A stretch of DNA of 64,000 bases from Leptasterias polaris (GCA_037783415.1 JAZGTN010000094.1:1240001-1304000); one strand, 5' to 3'; counted from the stretch's first letter, positions 12,501-26,649 are shown. The notes: generated by a model not told the origin, from the sequence alone. Made by a program: numbers and translations.

Positions 12501-15500
12501 GTAAAGTATAAGAATTCTGCGAAATCATTTCGTCTGAAGTACCACGTTGAATACTTCTCAATAAAAAAAATAAACAATTTGAAACTTCAAAAATCGCATG
12601 GAGGCGGCATTTTTAAATTTGCGTGGTGTCCGTTTGAATGCTGCCCACTAAACATTGACGGATTCGACGTTATTGAAAATACCGGTACAGTTTTTTGCTG
12701 TTTTCTCATTAGTGGACACTGTATTCAGCTGAAGCATTCACAGGTGACTTTTATTGTATCATTCTTGATAATTTTGCCTAAAAGTCGGCATTACATTGAC
12801 AAAAAACAAACGATGGCCCTACATTTAATGATCTGAAAACGTACAAGACAATTGTCTCTCCACTCATTTTCTATAGAGCAATCGCCTCCTGATTTCATAA
12901 AATCTCTTCGCGATTTGGTGGTCTAAATGTGTTTATCAAAACAAATACCGAAATAGATATTCTCTTCTAAAATTTAAAAAACAACAACGGCAACACTGAC
13001 GTTTTGTACCTTTGAGGTGAAAACCCCAGAAACAGTTTTGTTTTTAAATATAGGCCTATCACTGTATCGTTTAAAGCGTCCATTTCAAGCGTCCTTTATG
13101 ACCAGATTTGACCCTATTCGGATCATTTTAAACACATTTATAATCATGTCAATGGGTGTTCCTGGCCTTCTTGTCAAGCATCATACTTTGAACCTACTAA
13201 GGATCAGATTTGATCTTTCAGAAAGTTAGGTTTGACTTTGAGTGACATTTAAAAAAAATGACGGACGTTGACACATAGTATTTGTCAGACTGTTGATCTA
13301 ACCGAGTTTCCTTAAAAATAACACTCAACATTCATTTGACCTTTTGAGTCAACGTTGACTACATATTCAATACCATTGTGTGGACGATGCCATTATACTA
13401 CCAGCATGTATTCATCTTTTCTTTCTTTTTGTACGCCGCGTTTTAAGCATAAATTAATATGCAGGACTTCCTTGTGCAGCTCATTCAGTGCATTGAAATA
13501 TTCAAGGGAATGTGTAACATTCTTCAAAAAGAATTCTACATTTTATAATAAATTGTTATTCTTCAAATATGGGGGTAAACAAGACGAGCTTGGTGAAGTT
13601 TAGTGAAGCTGAAGTGTAAATCAGTGATGTCGAATTGTAATTCCTATATCCAGTATGCGTATTAATTTAAAATCACCTAAAGCTGGCATTTTAAGGGGGA
13701 AAATATAATTACTTAGTTCCATTTATACTTGAAATGTTTGAGGAACTCAAGATGGATCATTGCTGAAAGAACGATTTGTACTTTCTTGTTGTTGAAAACA
13801 AGCACAAATACTGAGAATTAAAGTAAAACGGCATTGACAATGGTGTGTATCAGAAGTTGACAAGTTGAGAGTACATTTTATGATTTTGTTTTAAAGGATG
13901 TTACTAGTTTTTGTGTCTCTTAGATCAAGAAATGATTTACAACATTATTTCCTATGCCAAAATTAGGGAACCAGTTAGGAGCATCATACATACACAGCCT
14001 TCTTAGCTGATAACCCTTTTCTGTAGCAAACTTTGTGTACATATTGGGTTTTTGTTTTTTTAACTGGACCAAGGTGTATAACCCCGTCGTGGAAATTAGT
14101 CGGTTATTCCTGCTCTGGTCCGATTTATCAGTATGAAGGGAAGCTACACTAATTTATGTTTCTTTGAAATAGTCGTCATGCCAAGGAAACAAATACTTTT
14201 TTTCTTATCTGAATAATTCCTCTTACTTAACGCAAGCCTGTATACGGAGTACATAATTCCGTGGAAAATGGAAGTATGGAATTCCGGCAATGGAACCTTC
14301 CCCACAATAATACTTGTGTTTTTCCGTTTCACGATAATGAGTTATTTTTCAATGACGACGACGACAAAATCCGTTCATCCATGATCTTACTCGATTCCTT
14401 ACAAGATAATCAAATTGTGGCCATCTTTTACCACATGATTGATTGTTGAATTGATAAATGATAACGGGTATAGAGAGGAGGGCGATGTTATAACATAACA
14501 TGACGTCCTCCTTCGATGAAATTTTTTCCTCTGTTCTGTCTACGTCGTTTAGTTTCCTCTATAGCTCACTTACAGGAAATGTATCGGTCAAACTTAACGT
14601 CTTTGGAAAGATGAGGCCGATAAAAAGGCTTGGGGAATCTATAAATATGACTGAGGCTGAAACGAGGATTGCCTGGGGCGGTTTTTTGTTGAGATGTAAG
14701 AGGTGATTTTGTCTTTTTTATGGTAGATAAAGTCGCGGTATCATGTGTTTTTGAGGACATTATGGCACGGGAATCATCGGCACGGGTGTTGTGCTTGAGA
14801 GGTCGTTGTGGTGTGTTAGACATTGAACAAGAATTGAAGAATCATTCTTAACGGTCTGTGTTTATAATATAAGTCTTTTGTTTTAACAACTCTCCCCTGA
14901 ACGCTCAAAGTGAAACGATAAGAGGTTGTTTTAACACGTTCTTCTTATTAAACCTGACTCCTGTTTGTGTCGAATAGGATTAGATAATCCATCCTGGTAC
15001 GGACAATGAATTCCTGTCAACAGCGGGTGGCCTTTCTTGAAAGATGGAAACAATGTTTTGCAAGGATTCCTCTTTTTTAATTAAGTAGAGAAACCGTCAC
15101 AGATATTTGACAGTTTTTGCGATGTTTCCTCCCAATCAATCGTCTGGGAATGATTCGTGCAATTATCAGGTGTCACTGTCAAGAAATCAGTTTTTTCTGC
15201 CAGTATTTACCAAATTAGTCAAAAAGCCTAAGCAAGCACACCTCAGTAAGACCTTTCAATTTCATATATTGTGTTTGTCAAGAATATTATTGATTCTCTT
15301 TTTTTATTCCTTTTTTCTTTTTGCGGGGGGGGGGGGGGGGGGGGGCAAATGTTTGTTCTTCGCCCCCAGCCACATGCATGTGATTTTGCCTGATTTCAGG
15401 GTTTTCTCAAAACCTCCTTGAGCCTTCACACTTTCTTGAAAGAAGCAAAGCAATCACCAAAGGGTGAAAGAAATAGTCCACATAGTACCAAAACCTGTAA

Positions 15501-18500
15501 CTGTGGCACACCCGCACTTTTGCTAGAGTTAATTTTGGTTGAGTTAATACGTAGGCCTATTGAGTTAATACTGAAACTATAGGATGTCGACCAACACTTG
15601 TGTGGTAACAGTTTGTCGAGAGTAAATCATCAGTAAGTCGACTTGACGAGATACATTTTCTCTTATCTTGATATGGCGCATAATTAGCACAACGATCTCC
15701 ACACACACTAACATTCATGTTGGTTTCAATCAGTATTGCGGTTTACTAAGAAACTTGACTTTCATAATTATTTAAGTCCCAAACCAAGGATCTCATGCTA
15801 ATCAGATGAAACAAAATATAAATGATTTGGGGTTGAACAGAGAAACATTGACTAGAGTTGGATTTTGAATTAAGAAATTATACTGGTTTTAATCATTGAA
15901 ATAAGTGTTGGGCTATGTTTACAATATTACGAGGAACATTTCCAAATGCCGGTATTGTTTCAATTACATGGTTTAAAATACAGCCATAGGTTAGGCACGA
16001 TGTAGCCTATCTTGCTGACCGATTTTCCTTTTATTTTGGGGTTTAGCTTTTTAGATAGTTTGGACCGTATCGGTTCGGACGACTACCTGCCTAACGAACA
16101 AGACATTCTGCGGACGCGAGTAAAGACAACGGGCATTGTTGAAACACACTTCACCTTCAAAAATTTACATTTCAGGTAAGCCACATTCCTCAATATATGT
16201 TCAGCAGGTGGTGCCTAATTAGAAATCACTAACAAAAAGAATTCTTAACTTTTGCTGCCATTCGATACTCTCTGCATGGCCCTTAAGAAAAGCAGAGTGA
16301 ATACAGGAGGCTGCCCTGGTAAATTTGAACAGCAAATAGATAAACTAAATCAACAAATCAAGATACTATAGCATTAATAATAAAACATTTATACAGCACC
16401 TTGTGTTAGACCTAAAAGCGCTTTACAGAAAACACAGGCCTAACTCAACGATTATTTATTTCAGAAAATACAATTAAAATAGCAGCAGTATAAATAATTA
16501 AAATACATCAAAAGTAAAGTTACAAGTTTCTAGTTGGAAGTACAATTACAATTGCATAATATGAAAATTACGTGAAGGGCGAGGGCAGCACATTCACCCT
16601 CGGCCAAGATTATCAGCATCTGGCTTTTACGGGGGAAACCAACTGTGGCAAACTTGAGTATATCATGGAGGAAGAACGTGTTGATTTCGATACTCTCTTT
16701 GAATCAAGATATGGTACATTGTCTTTTTGCTACTTCATTTGGATGGAAGAGCGATTCAGCATGACAAAGTTGTTGATATAGCTTATTGATTCTTCTATTG
16801 AACGGAGGTGTATGTTAATTCAGCAAAAGAAATATTGGCAAAACTATTGCTTTCCAATGTATACTGATTTGTCCTTCAGTTTATTTTTAATCATCTATTT
16901 ATGGGTTTCGTTGAAAACAGCTAGAAATGTACTTTTTGCCTTAGTAAGTTCCTGTTTTTAGTGGTCAGAATTACTTGCCTTTTTATAACCCATTCGTGCG
17001 AGGTTTAATGTGTAAAAAGTTCAGTGGTTGTTTACGATGGTGTTAAAGGGAAACGTTGCCTTGGATTGGGCGATTTGGGCTAGTATGAAAAGCGGTTGTT
17101 GAAACGACACGTTGCCTTGGATTGGGCGATTTGGGCTATGAAAAGCGGTTGTTGAAACGACACGTTGCCTTGGATTGGGCGATTTGGGCTATGAAAAGCG
17201 GTTGTTGAAACGAGTTGAAAAGGAATGGTTGGAAATATGTTTTAAAAGTAGAATATAATGATCCACACAAATATCCCTCGAAATTGTGTGGTTTTCATTT
17301 TACTTTGTGAACTATCACCGTCCGCTATTTTGTGGAGTCAAATTTTTGACTCCACAAAATTTTGAGGGAAACCACATAATTTTATGGCATATTTGTGTGG
17401 ATCATTATTTTTTTACTTTTAAACCATCTTCCCAACCATATTCATTTCAACTCATTTCATAGCAAACGCTTTTCTTAGCCCAAATGGCCCAATCCAAGGC
17501 AACGTGTCTCTTTAAACGTTCTAGTGTTATAGTATCAGAATTCAGCTGTAGTACTGCACACGCTGATATGCTGAAGTAGTAAGTTTCTTCGTATGTCAAT
17601 GGTTTCGGTTTAATTTTCAGACGTAGTCGGAAAGGTTTCGACATCATTGTTGTACCACGTCAATGTAGTAATCCTATTGGTGCACTGAGTTCTAGCAGTG
17701 TCTGAACTAATGAACACACAAATTATAAAATCATAAGCTAGATTGTTTGAGTGTATTGAGCTAAAAGTACAAGTCCCTCAACAGGAAATTTATCCTGCTC
17801 GTGTCTTTTTCTTACATAACTTATTTTTAAATACTATAATGAGGTATTAGAAAGGGTTCACAAGGGAGGGGGACAAATTATTGACAGATGGACAGAATTC
17901 CGAACAGATACAAATCATGCAGTCATACCATAGACTTATAGAAACAGACAACACGCAGGTTTGTGTATAATAGACTGAAAAGTACGAGGACCTGTGGTAT
18001 TATGGTCAAGATAGCCTTGATTGCACTTGGTGAATGGTCATAAACCCACACAGTACATTCCCCATCCTAAAGTGCCCACATAACAGTGCATACACCTCAC
18101 TCTCTCTCCCATTATGGACAGGGACGGCCATCAATTCGATTACATTGCTATAACTTTGGTGCATTAGGCCAAAACAAACTAATTGATTGATTACCGAATC
18201 AATGGAGTCGGGCAAGACAATGATTACATCAAATACCAAACCACTTTTCAACCAGATAATTTCTCAAATTTGTTAATTTCGATTATAATTTGCAAGATAT
18301 AAGACTGAAGAATATATAAAACAATCAACAAGTATAATAACAAATTACAAACGGAAAAATATAGTTTTTCAGAATGTTTTAAATTATTAATTTACAAATC
18401 TGAAAGCTTGATGTAAAGCTGACATGGTTGCACTCATCCAATTAATATATTTCCTTCTTAAAATCTACTGTTTTCGATAAATGCTCTTTTAATTTTGTGT

Positions 18501-21500
18501 AATCTTAAACTCTTTGATTTTAAATAAAGCAATGCACATAAGTTCAGATTTAAATAAATGTGTTCAGTTTGTACAAAACATGAGCCGATTTAAATTGTCA
18601 AAAAATGAACAAACAAACTCCAATTTAGCTATACGGGTAGTATGTTTTTACCTCATTAAAACAAAAAAACACCACAAGAGCAAGAACTAAATGTACAATT
18701 TCAAGCTGTTTCAATTGCCACCTGGTGGGTAATGCGAGCCTGGCATAATGTAAATCTTAGTCATAGCATTTACAGCCATACTGCTGTGACGGTAAAGGTA
18801 ATTCAGCTATCTTAGGTAGATAGCACACCATTTTGATGAACTACTCGTGATTTTAATCACAAAGCCTATTTTAGCGCACATAGTCCATGCAGGCCCGCGT
18901 GCACGAGTCACAGCAAGTCATGGATGTATCCTCACGATGTTTGGTCAGATTTAATTTTAATTTTAATTTTCCCTTAAGTCCACAACATATTGCACAACAC
19001 GGCAAAATATAAATTGCACTTGCGATACGAGCGTAGCATATTGATAAAATAGTCCGACAAGCCACGTTATTCGGCGTCAGTTTATTCCAAGGATGCATGC
19101 AAAAAACCAAGAAACGGATGTTATCATTAACGCATTATTGAAATGCATTATGCCATACAATACTCCTGTACAATGAGGCTAAATTCTATGTTTCGTTGTT
19201 GATGAATTGGCTACGTGAAAAAGATGACTCAACAGGAGTATATACTCTGACGTATTGAGGTCAGGTCCAGGTCATCAAGATGTTGATGACGCAGCCAATG
19301 CTACCCGCATTTTGAAATCTAACCACTTCAGTCTGACCAACAATACATGTCAGCGTTGCAATCTCATTACGCGCCATTTTCTCCCGAGATTACCGTCTGG
19401 GGAGTGGGGCATACATTACGCGCATGATGCTATAGTCCCTCTAGCGTTGACTCATTGAACAATCACTAACATTTTCGTCGCTTTTTCGCTCGAATCGCAT
19501 GTTGTGATGAATAATCGATGTTTTGCCTTTCTTATTTTTATTATAAAAAGTTATGATTTGGAACTACTACAGTCCTTGACTTTCGGTGCAATAATTATTT
19601 CTAAATGAAAATAAGAAAATTTGCCGATGAATAAAGACACAAACCGACGGTTTCGTTGTGAATGTTTATACCACATGACCACAAGTAACGAGTTACTACG
19701 CATAGTTTAAATTTACTATGCAAATTGCAGAGAACTAAAATTTGTTTAATAACAATACAAGAACATCGTTTTTTATTTGTATTTCACTTCACTTTTTTTA
19801 CCAAAAAATGTCAACGCCGATTTAAAGCAGTGGGCCTCTGGATCATGACGGATATCTACAAATACGTAGGGGGCAAGGCAGATCAATAAACACGGGGGTG
19901 TTGAATATGACGTGTCTGACTCGACGGATGGAAAGATTCGAAAATTTGGTCGTGTTACCAAGCGTCTATTTTTTTAAACGTTTAAAAACGATCAGTTTCA
20001 AAACAAACTATCACACCAACAGCTACAAATAAAACAGCCTAGACACGTTTTGAAGTTGTACTTTGTAAACAACAACAACAACAACAATATCAACAACGAC
20101 GACAAAAAACAGACACACCGGGGTAAACCTCGACGATTCAACGAGAGATGTTCTGGGTTCTTCGCCTCTAGTTTTATGTCCAGGCAGGACAAACAGGTGG
20201 TAAAGTGTCTTGCTCATGATGGAAGCGAGCATCATGTTGGAATGTTCTTATGTGCATTAAAAACAATGCTTTTGTATAGGTTGCATGTGCCATGATGGTA
20301 ATTTATTTTCATTGTTAAATATGTAATACTCTCAGTTGATTATTGGTCTCATTCTTCTTACTTTTTTAAAGGCTATTTGACGTTGGGGGTCAGAGGTCAG
20401 AGAGGAAAAAGTGGATACACTGTTTTGAAGATGTCACAGCAATTATATTCTGTGTAGCATTAAGTGGGTATGACCAACGGTTGCTAGAAGACGACACAAC
20501 GGTAAGGCCTTTCTTTCAAACTATATCATGTGTTTTACAATTATAAGTTTGCATCCCCCGTTTTTGGCCGAAAGACCCCAAACTTGAGTGTTGTTTTTCT
20601 CCAAACGACTTTTGACAGAGTGATGATGATGTTTCAAAACGAAAAAATATGAAAAACCTTCGCGTATAGACCATGTGACCTGTGACATCACATGTTTACA
20701 AAAGAACCACAGAGCATGGACTTCCTGCAGGCACAGTTTGTACACAGCTCAATTGAAGAATACAATAAATCTTATGTTTTATGGAGATTGCACTGATTTT
20801 TCTCAAATTTTTGATATGAAGAAAGGGGGGGACATCTCAAAAGCTGTACAGCTGTTGCTTTTGAAACTCTTGAATTTATGTGAAAATTATGACACAAAAT
20901 GTAAATGTTCCCATACGGCCTGTGTAGTATCTTGCCTGTCAGGAAATGCATTAAAATGTACAAAGTCACTACTCCGTAAACAAAGGTAACATGGTCTATA
21001 CTCACAATGTTAAAATGTAACATTCAAATTGGGAGATAATGTAATGTCAGGTCCTAACAACAACTCATTCGTATAATATCTTTTGCTATAGCTTTTCTAT
21101 TTTCTGACGGGTTTGTTTGTTTGTTTGTTTGTTGTTGTTTTGTTTTGTTCGTTCACTGCCTCAATTGAACGTTCATAACTTCTTCTACCTACATTATTAT
21201 AGTTGTCTAAATTAAATTGAACCATCTGTGGCAACAAATCGGGCGATACAACGTCCAACTAGTCCAATGTTCTTGGTCCAGATTTCTCCAATGTGTTCTG
21301 CAAGTAAAACACATCGTGCTTATTTATATCCGGGCTTACACTTAAATTACCAGTTACCCTGGTATCCTGTGGTTTACTAAAGCGAAAATGGGTACTCTCC
21401 AACCTTACGAATTCGACATAACAAAAACAGAGTGTAATTGTGACCGTCGTTGTAACCAGTTTTGCGATTCGCGTTTTCTTTTTAACGTGATTTTTCATAT

Positions 21501-22346
21501 GATAAAGGTCTGCCATCCCGAACTATACTGCAGTGGTATTAATGTTGATGTTGTTCATTAATTTGTTTGAATTGATGTTTTCTCTCTCCTTTGTTGACTG
21601 TTAATACTTTATTATTGCATCTTTTTCTTGAATAAAGAATCTAAAACTGAATGTTTATTGTTTATTTGAATAGAATCGGATGCATGAAAGCCTTAAACTT
21701 TTCGACTCAATCTGCAACAATAAGTGGTTTACAGACACGTCAATCATCCTCTTCCTCAACAAGAAAGATCTATTTGAGGACAAGATAGAGAAATCTCCTC
21801 TCTCCATTTGTTTCCCAGAGTACACAGGTAAGAGGTCAAAGGTCTTAGTTTCTCTGTAATTGACCCCTTACACATGAGATTGAGAATGTCCACAGGTCAA
21901 TCTGAGTTTAGGTTGTCTACATTCTGAAAGATATTGTTTTCTTAAAAAATTAAATGCGACACCTGTCGGCAATCCAGTCACCATTAAGAAATTTGAGTTC
22001 ATAATTGATCTCATAACCCTATATTTTTTTATTTGAGCTACAACTGTAGAGTGAAGTATGGATTTTTGACAGTTAAATGGTTTAATTGTTGAGTATAATA
22101 AGGACAGCTGAATTGAACTGGGCAATAATACAGGAATTATTTGTGTCTTATTGAACAGGTGAGAATGAATACTTAGCGGCAGTCATGTACATCCAGTCCC
22201 AATTTGAAGCACTTAACAAGAGTAGCAACAAGGAAATATATACACACATGACGTGTGCTACGGACACTACCAATATTCAGTTTGTGTTTGATGCCGTCAC
22301 AGATACCATCATAGCAAACAACTTGCGAGGATGCGGCTTGTACTGA
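9597..22346 (+). CDS. GNAO1-like: G-protein alpha subunit, Go class (coding exons 3-8; 5' end outside window)
   Basis: GTP-binding alpha subunit of a heterotrimeric G protein, acting at the inner plasma membrane and coupling receptors to Gi/o-type signalling. Exons seen: 9597-9738, 11040-11200, 16047-16175, 20372-20501, 21674-21827 and 22159-22346. All have GT/AG borders and compatible phases. Exon sizes of 142, 129, 130 and 154 bp match, as I recall, the conserved intron pattern of Gi/o genes. Visible motifs: the switch I arginine in [21 protein letters not shown] with the catalytic Gln, NKKD, and TCATDT. The tail [10 protein letters not shown] is diagnostic of Go and keeps the pertussis-toxin cysteine four residues from the end. 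The exons encode 300 residues. Adding the usual 54 from exons 1-2 gives 354, the normal length. I found no P-loop exon in 1-9596. The Ras-like half is near-canonical; the helical half (exons 3-4) differs clearly from textbook Go. Confidence 0.95.
9739..11039 (+). other. Go alpha intron 3-4
   Basis: 1.3 kb between coding exons. Apart from the hairpin at 9848-9969 no structured feature or conserved frame was noticed. Confidence 0.7.
9848..9969. repeat. hairpin-forming MITE remnant
   Basis: ACACTATTGGTTGGCAAA (9848-9865) is exactly complementary to TTTGCCAACCAATAGTGT (9952-9969). It lies in the intron after Go alpha exon 3. Confidence 0.7.
11621..12042. mobile_element. diverged copy of the AGGCACTG MITE with internal triplication
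   Basis: Shares GTCAAAGACCAGTAT, AAGTAAGTTTTTATG and the CCTTTA right end with 5925-6296. A 22-bp unit beginning GACTCAATTTGTCATCGAAG is repeated three times at 11711-11776, with two substitutions in the third copy. Confidence 0.7.
15325..15345 (+). repeat. uninterrupted run of 21 G
   Basis: Homopolymer G run following a T-rich stretch (15296-15322). Run length may be a sequencing estimate. Confidence 0.85.
16373..16440. repeat. SINE-like 3' tail (ACATTTATACAGCACCTTG)
   Basis: AATAATAAAACATTTATACA then GCAC and AAAGCGCTTTACAG resembles the segment at 28850-28900 (CATTTATATAGCGCTTTATA). The (AAT)n plus CATTTATA.AGCGC arrangement is typical of tails of invertebrate SINEs. Confidence 0.5.
17047..17511. 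mobile_element. TTAA-flanked palindromic MITE with lopsided tandem expansion
   Basis: Termini AGGGAAACGTTGCC and GGCAACGTGTCTCT, each bordered by TTAA (17043-17046, 17512-17515). Arms pair along much of their length, e.g. AATGATCCACACAAATAT with ATATTTGTGTGGATCATT. The left arm holds three tandem copies of a unit starting ACGTTGCCTTGGATTGGG (starts 17053, 17109, 17162; 53-56 bp). The right arm holds one. Confidence 0.85.
20069..20105 (+). repeat. AAC/GAC microsatellite
   Basis: Imperfect run of AAC triplets passing into GAC triplets, about 37 bp, 270 bp upstream of Go alpha exon 6. Confidence 0.8.
20502..22158 (+). other. Go alpha introns 6-7 and 7-8
   Basis: Introns 20502-21673 and 21828-22158. 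A TTTG repeat lies at 21113-21133. Nothing else structured was seen. Frames here are unremarkable. Confidence 0.7.
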
Positions 22347-22497
22347 GGGCCTTTCTGGGCATCCGTATACAAACGCTATATATAAAGTTGTACATTGGGC
22401 ATTGGAGGATAATAATGGTCCGGTCGTACATACGGCGGGAGAAAAAGCCTTTGTGCCGATGTCGGTTGGGGTTGCGAGTCTGTTACGTCACGCGGGA

Positions 22498-22754
22498 AAT
22501 AAACGCTCAAAAAGTGGCGTTGGCAAGTACGGACGCGAGATTGCCTGTGCGAGTGAAACGCATGGGAGAATCTACGCGAGTAACCAGTGAGGTTGGCAGA
22601 ATATCAAGATCTTGTGCTGTCTGAATACTGGAGTTTGTGGACATCAATTCTTAGTTGGGAGTGAAGATGGTTGGAGTTTATTTGGCAGTTGCCAACTTCA
22701 GGATTTTCACTTACTAACAGCGAGAGACAATAATCGACGCTGACGTGGAATAAA
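22498..22754 (+). other. candidate poly(A) signals of the Go alpha gene
   Basis: AATAAA occurs at 22498-22503 and again at 22749-22754, 152 and 403 bp after the stop codon. Both are plausible 3' end signals. Vertebrate Go transcripts have long 3' UTRs, so a more distal site is possible. Confidence 0.35.
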
Positions 22755-25150
22755 CGGGGACACAACCAGGTGACAGATATTTTAAATAAATTTTCCCGCC
22801 TTCGGTACTCGTTGTGACTATTTAAAACAAAACTGTTTCATTAAGAAAATGTGAACTGTGTAGTAACTATTACATTTGTTATACTGATGAATAGTTGGAT
22901 GCCAATAACCACTCTTGCAGCCAGTTGTTAATTTTTTATTTCATTTTGCATGTAATCATGTATTGTGCCGTTTCGTATTACGACAAAATGTTGCTACCAC
23001 TTCAATGCAAGGTTATCCCCAAACTGTGGTTAGTTATTTTAAAGACGGCTACTTTACCAAGTTTGTATAAAAACCGAGGACGTTATTGTAGGTTTTGATT
23101 GTAGCCACAGGCTTTCATGCATTTTGCAAACAATAGCAAAGAAATCAGGTATTAAAACCACGACAATGACACTCTGACAAATTTGTATAATCGAAAAAAT
23201 TGCTTTTTTGAAAAAGGTACATAAAATGAATTCCCTATTATATTTTCAAATGACGTGTATAAGTAACCTAATCAGTTGACCAATAACACAACGTATTGTT
23301 GACAGGAATAACTGCCTTACGTCTGAGGACCACCGAAAACGGACACCAGGCGGTTTGATTTAGAAACCACTTAGTTTCGTGGAATTACTTGTATACTTTC
23401 GTGATATTCTTTGTGATTTTTTTGTCACCTTGAGGTGTGTTTTGGGCACAAAATCTATAGTATCAACACGTCTGTTTAGTGTGCAGAAAATGGCGACAAT
23501 AAGAAAACTCCATACATTGCAAAGTTAAGCAGGGGTTTACGTTAAAAGCTGTGTGCTCACGTTATAATTCCCTGTGTACATGTATACAGTTTACGGGAAT
23601 TATCTGTTATTCCGAAAAATGCACCATCTCAACTCTTTGTAATAACGGCAGTAACTCTCCCTCCCCATCCATTATAACCTGATTTTGTTTCTCGATATAA
23701 TCTGATACCATCCTTGCCATAATCGTGCACGTCAACAATGTGTTTGTGTCCAATTAATAAGTGAACAATGACGGTACAAACTCCTAAAAGGTTTGGGAAT
23801 AATAAAGCAAACACTATATGAGAACACCAGTGAGTAAAAAGCTCTAAAAGGCTGGATGGATGATACAGGTAATCTGACAAGAAATGACCTTGACTAATCG
23901 GTGCAGATGATACAAATAATGAGTTGAGACAGCAAAAAGGCGCGTAGATTGTCTCATTGTCATAGGCCCTATACACATGATATAGTTGTCACATTCAACC
24001 AATGGTGTGTCGGTATGATTCTGACTTATCTCCAGGTGTTTGATAGCTTAATGAATATTCAATATTTAGTATTGATGTTTTTTGTCAAATTGCCTATTAA
24101 AAAAAATACGTTCTTTTGGGAATTCAAATAAAAAACCAAAGTCTGCCGGGAATTTGTTCGTTTACACGCTGTATACCTGTGGTTCCTCATGAGGACCTGT
24201 GATACCCCATTGTCAGAAAAAGATCCCATCAGGGTATATCCCAATCGGCATAATTTGGGTGACAATTATTAATATTTACTCCGATTAATAGTAAAGCTTG
24301 CTGATGGCGTGTTGTCAGATTTCATTTTCTCTGAATGTTTACTCTTTCAGGGGTAAGTGAAACATCAAGTCTTTAATGGACAATTTAAAGTTGATGCTGG
24401 GTAGGCCTACACAAATCGTTCTGGAAGAATATTTGAAATGTTCTTATAATAGGCCTAGAGTTTTGCTGCATATACAAACAGAGTGACAAAATTATTCCAT
24501 GAAAGTTGAATGGAAAACTTGAACGCCAAAGATGTTCATAAAAGTTTCAACGCACGCATGAATCAGTGGACAGTGGTACCGGTTAACCAATGACTTCTGT
24601 ATTTTAATATTTTCTTCGCACGGTTTGTTCGAATATGATCGATGTCACTTACAATTGACACAAATTTAACACCAATGGGTGGAGAACACCCAATTTTCAC
24701 GAACAAAACTTCATTAAGGGCCGAAATGTTTTCAGTGTAAAGCTGCTTAGTGGTAACGATGTTCGCTTGGAACTGTTTCAGATGTTGAGTTTTAGGTCAA
24801 AGAGAAGAAAAACAGCCCAGATACGAAGTAAGGACCAATAGGCCTACCATGTTCTAATGTTCGGATTTAATTGAAAGAACATTGAGTTTGTAACTCAGAA
24901 GTGAGACTCTGTAAGTTGACGCTTTGACGGGGTTGTTTGTTCAATTTGTTTACCGTAGTTATCTGCGTCTCTTGATAAAAGAAAGTTAGCGTATATGCCT
25001 GCCGCTGGACGGAACATTTTAATTCACTTCATGAAGTTTCCCAAGTTTAACTTGCTTGAAATTGTTCAACATTGTTTTGGGCATTGTCCATAATTTCTAT
25101 GGTTACATGTGGTAACTAGATCCTTTAAAAACTCCATTTTACATGGACTC

Positions 25151-25311
25151 TGGGTCCCGTGGGCCTGACCCGTTTCTGAGCTCGGGCTGACCTGGAAACT
25201 GGATAAAGGATGGGATCTAAACTCAGATTGTGCGTCAGTTTGACCCCATTACTGGGAAATTGTTAACACGAATTCATATTGAACCAGATATGGGTCAGGC
25301 CCACGGGACCA
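25151..25311. repeat. inverted repeat around CCCGTGGGCCTGACCC
   Basis: GGGTCCCGTGGGCCTGACCC (25152-25171) pairs with GGGTCAGGCCCACGGGACC (25292-25310). The interior is GC-richer than its surroundings. Confidence 0.75.
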
Positions 25312-26649
25312 GCCAGGAATCCGGATCAATTCTGATCCAGGAGTGTTGAGAATGAACAAACACATACTTTGGTTACGTGCAATTAGGAATGATGGGACTA
25401 AGAAAGAAGCATTTATTTCATTGGATGGTTCCTAGGAGGCAGTTGTCTTTGTACTACCATAACAAAAATGTTGTTAACTTTGAAGTTTGAAAGGCCGCTG
25501 GAACACTATAAAATGAAAACCATCCAATATTCTATTTGAGACGTCTTTCAAAATAATCACAGCTTATGTTTTATATGAAACGTTCATATATTTTCCTCGG
25601 GCGACCCACAGCCCGTAAATTCCATAGATGATGATGTTACGTACAAAGGTTGTTATTTATAGTTTAGCTTACATGTGTATGAATAATTCATTAAGCTGTG
25701 ACGTCATAACACGACGCTATAATATATAGATAGGCCTAGACGTGACAAAAGTTGCTATGTTCGAATGCTGTTTAGTATGGACGCCCAATCCCGCTGTACT
25801 CCGTGACAAAATATGTGCCGTTTCATTTATCAAAGTTGTGCAATTTTTTACTCTTTTTTTCTGAGATTCAAATCAGACAAATTTAGTAGTGACGTGGATG
25901 TGTCTGAAATATTTGGACCGACGGAGATATGAAGCAGAATGCTACGTGACCATTCCTATCGTGTTGTGTATGTGCTTTAAACAAAAGACTTTTAACTATC
26001 CAAGAGTATGTATATATTGATATTAATAATGTCACTAAGTAAAGGTGACACATCGCTGCAGTCTGTTTGTGCAGCAAGGGGTACATTTTTCATGCATTAT
26101 TAAAATACATCTTTACAAGATTTTTACTTTTTCACCTTAAAACTATATTAACAGTGCTGCGATTTTGTTTGCTATAGTGATGAAAGGTATATATGACGTA
26201 AGGCCCGTAATAATGACGTCATTGTATTATTATTCAAATTAAAGTTTCCGTCTGTTGACAAAGATCACTTTATGATACCGACATAGGCCTAGTTCTTGTA
26301 GTTATATGAATCTGATGAAAATATGCAGTGACAAAGTGTAACTTTCACTTGAATGAACTCGACGAAAATATTTGACAAAATGATAAAAGTACTAAACTTA
26401 TAGGACCGTGTAATGTATACTTCCGCCGACAAAAAAGAGAAACATATATACTTCCAATGCACTATGAAAGTGATGAATGACTTGATGTCATTATGTATAG
26501 ATAATGAAATGGTCGGGTTGTCCAAATGGCAAGTCCATAGACATTTACATACTCGTACTTGTAGTGTATCACATTACTGTTTTATACACAAACGTTACAG
26601 AGAGACATAGAATTTAAGTTAATTTTCAAAACACCAAAATCAAGATGCT

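Larger units (their letters stand above)
11201..16046 (+). other. Go alpha intron 4-5
   Basis: 4.8 kb holding the MITE at 11621-12042, two moderately long but unrecognised frames (12432-12836 plus; 11937-12305 minus, mostly within the MITE edge), and the 21-G run at 15325. No extra exon recognised. Confidence 0.65.
16176..20371 (+). other. Go alpha intron 5-6
   Basis: 4.2 kb with a SINE-like tail at 16373-16440, the palindromic MITE at 17047-17511 and an AAC/GAC microsatellite at 20069-20105. No further exon recognised. Confidence 0.65.

Noticed and set aside
12432..12836. 134-codon plus-strand frame in a Go alpha intron
   Set aside because: Composition is that of AT-rich random sequence; no motif, no splice partner.
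22331..22624. 97-codon plus-strand frame overlapping the Go alpha stop
   Set aside because: It starts inside Go alpha exon 8 in another frame and runs into its 3' UTR; no recognisable product.
23629..23976. 115-codon minus-strand frame with a hydrophobic stretch
   Set aside because: No recognised family, no convincing neighbouring exon; a chance frame cannot be excluded.
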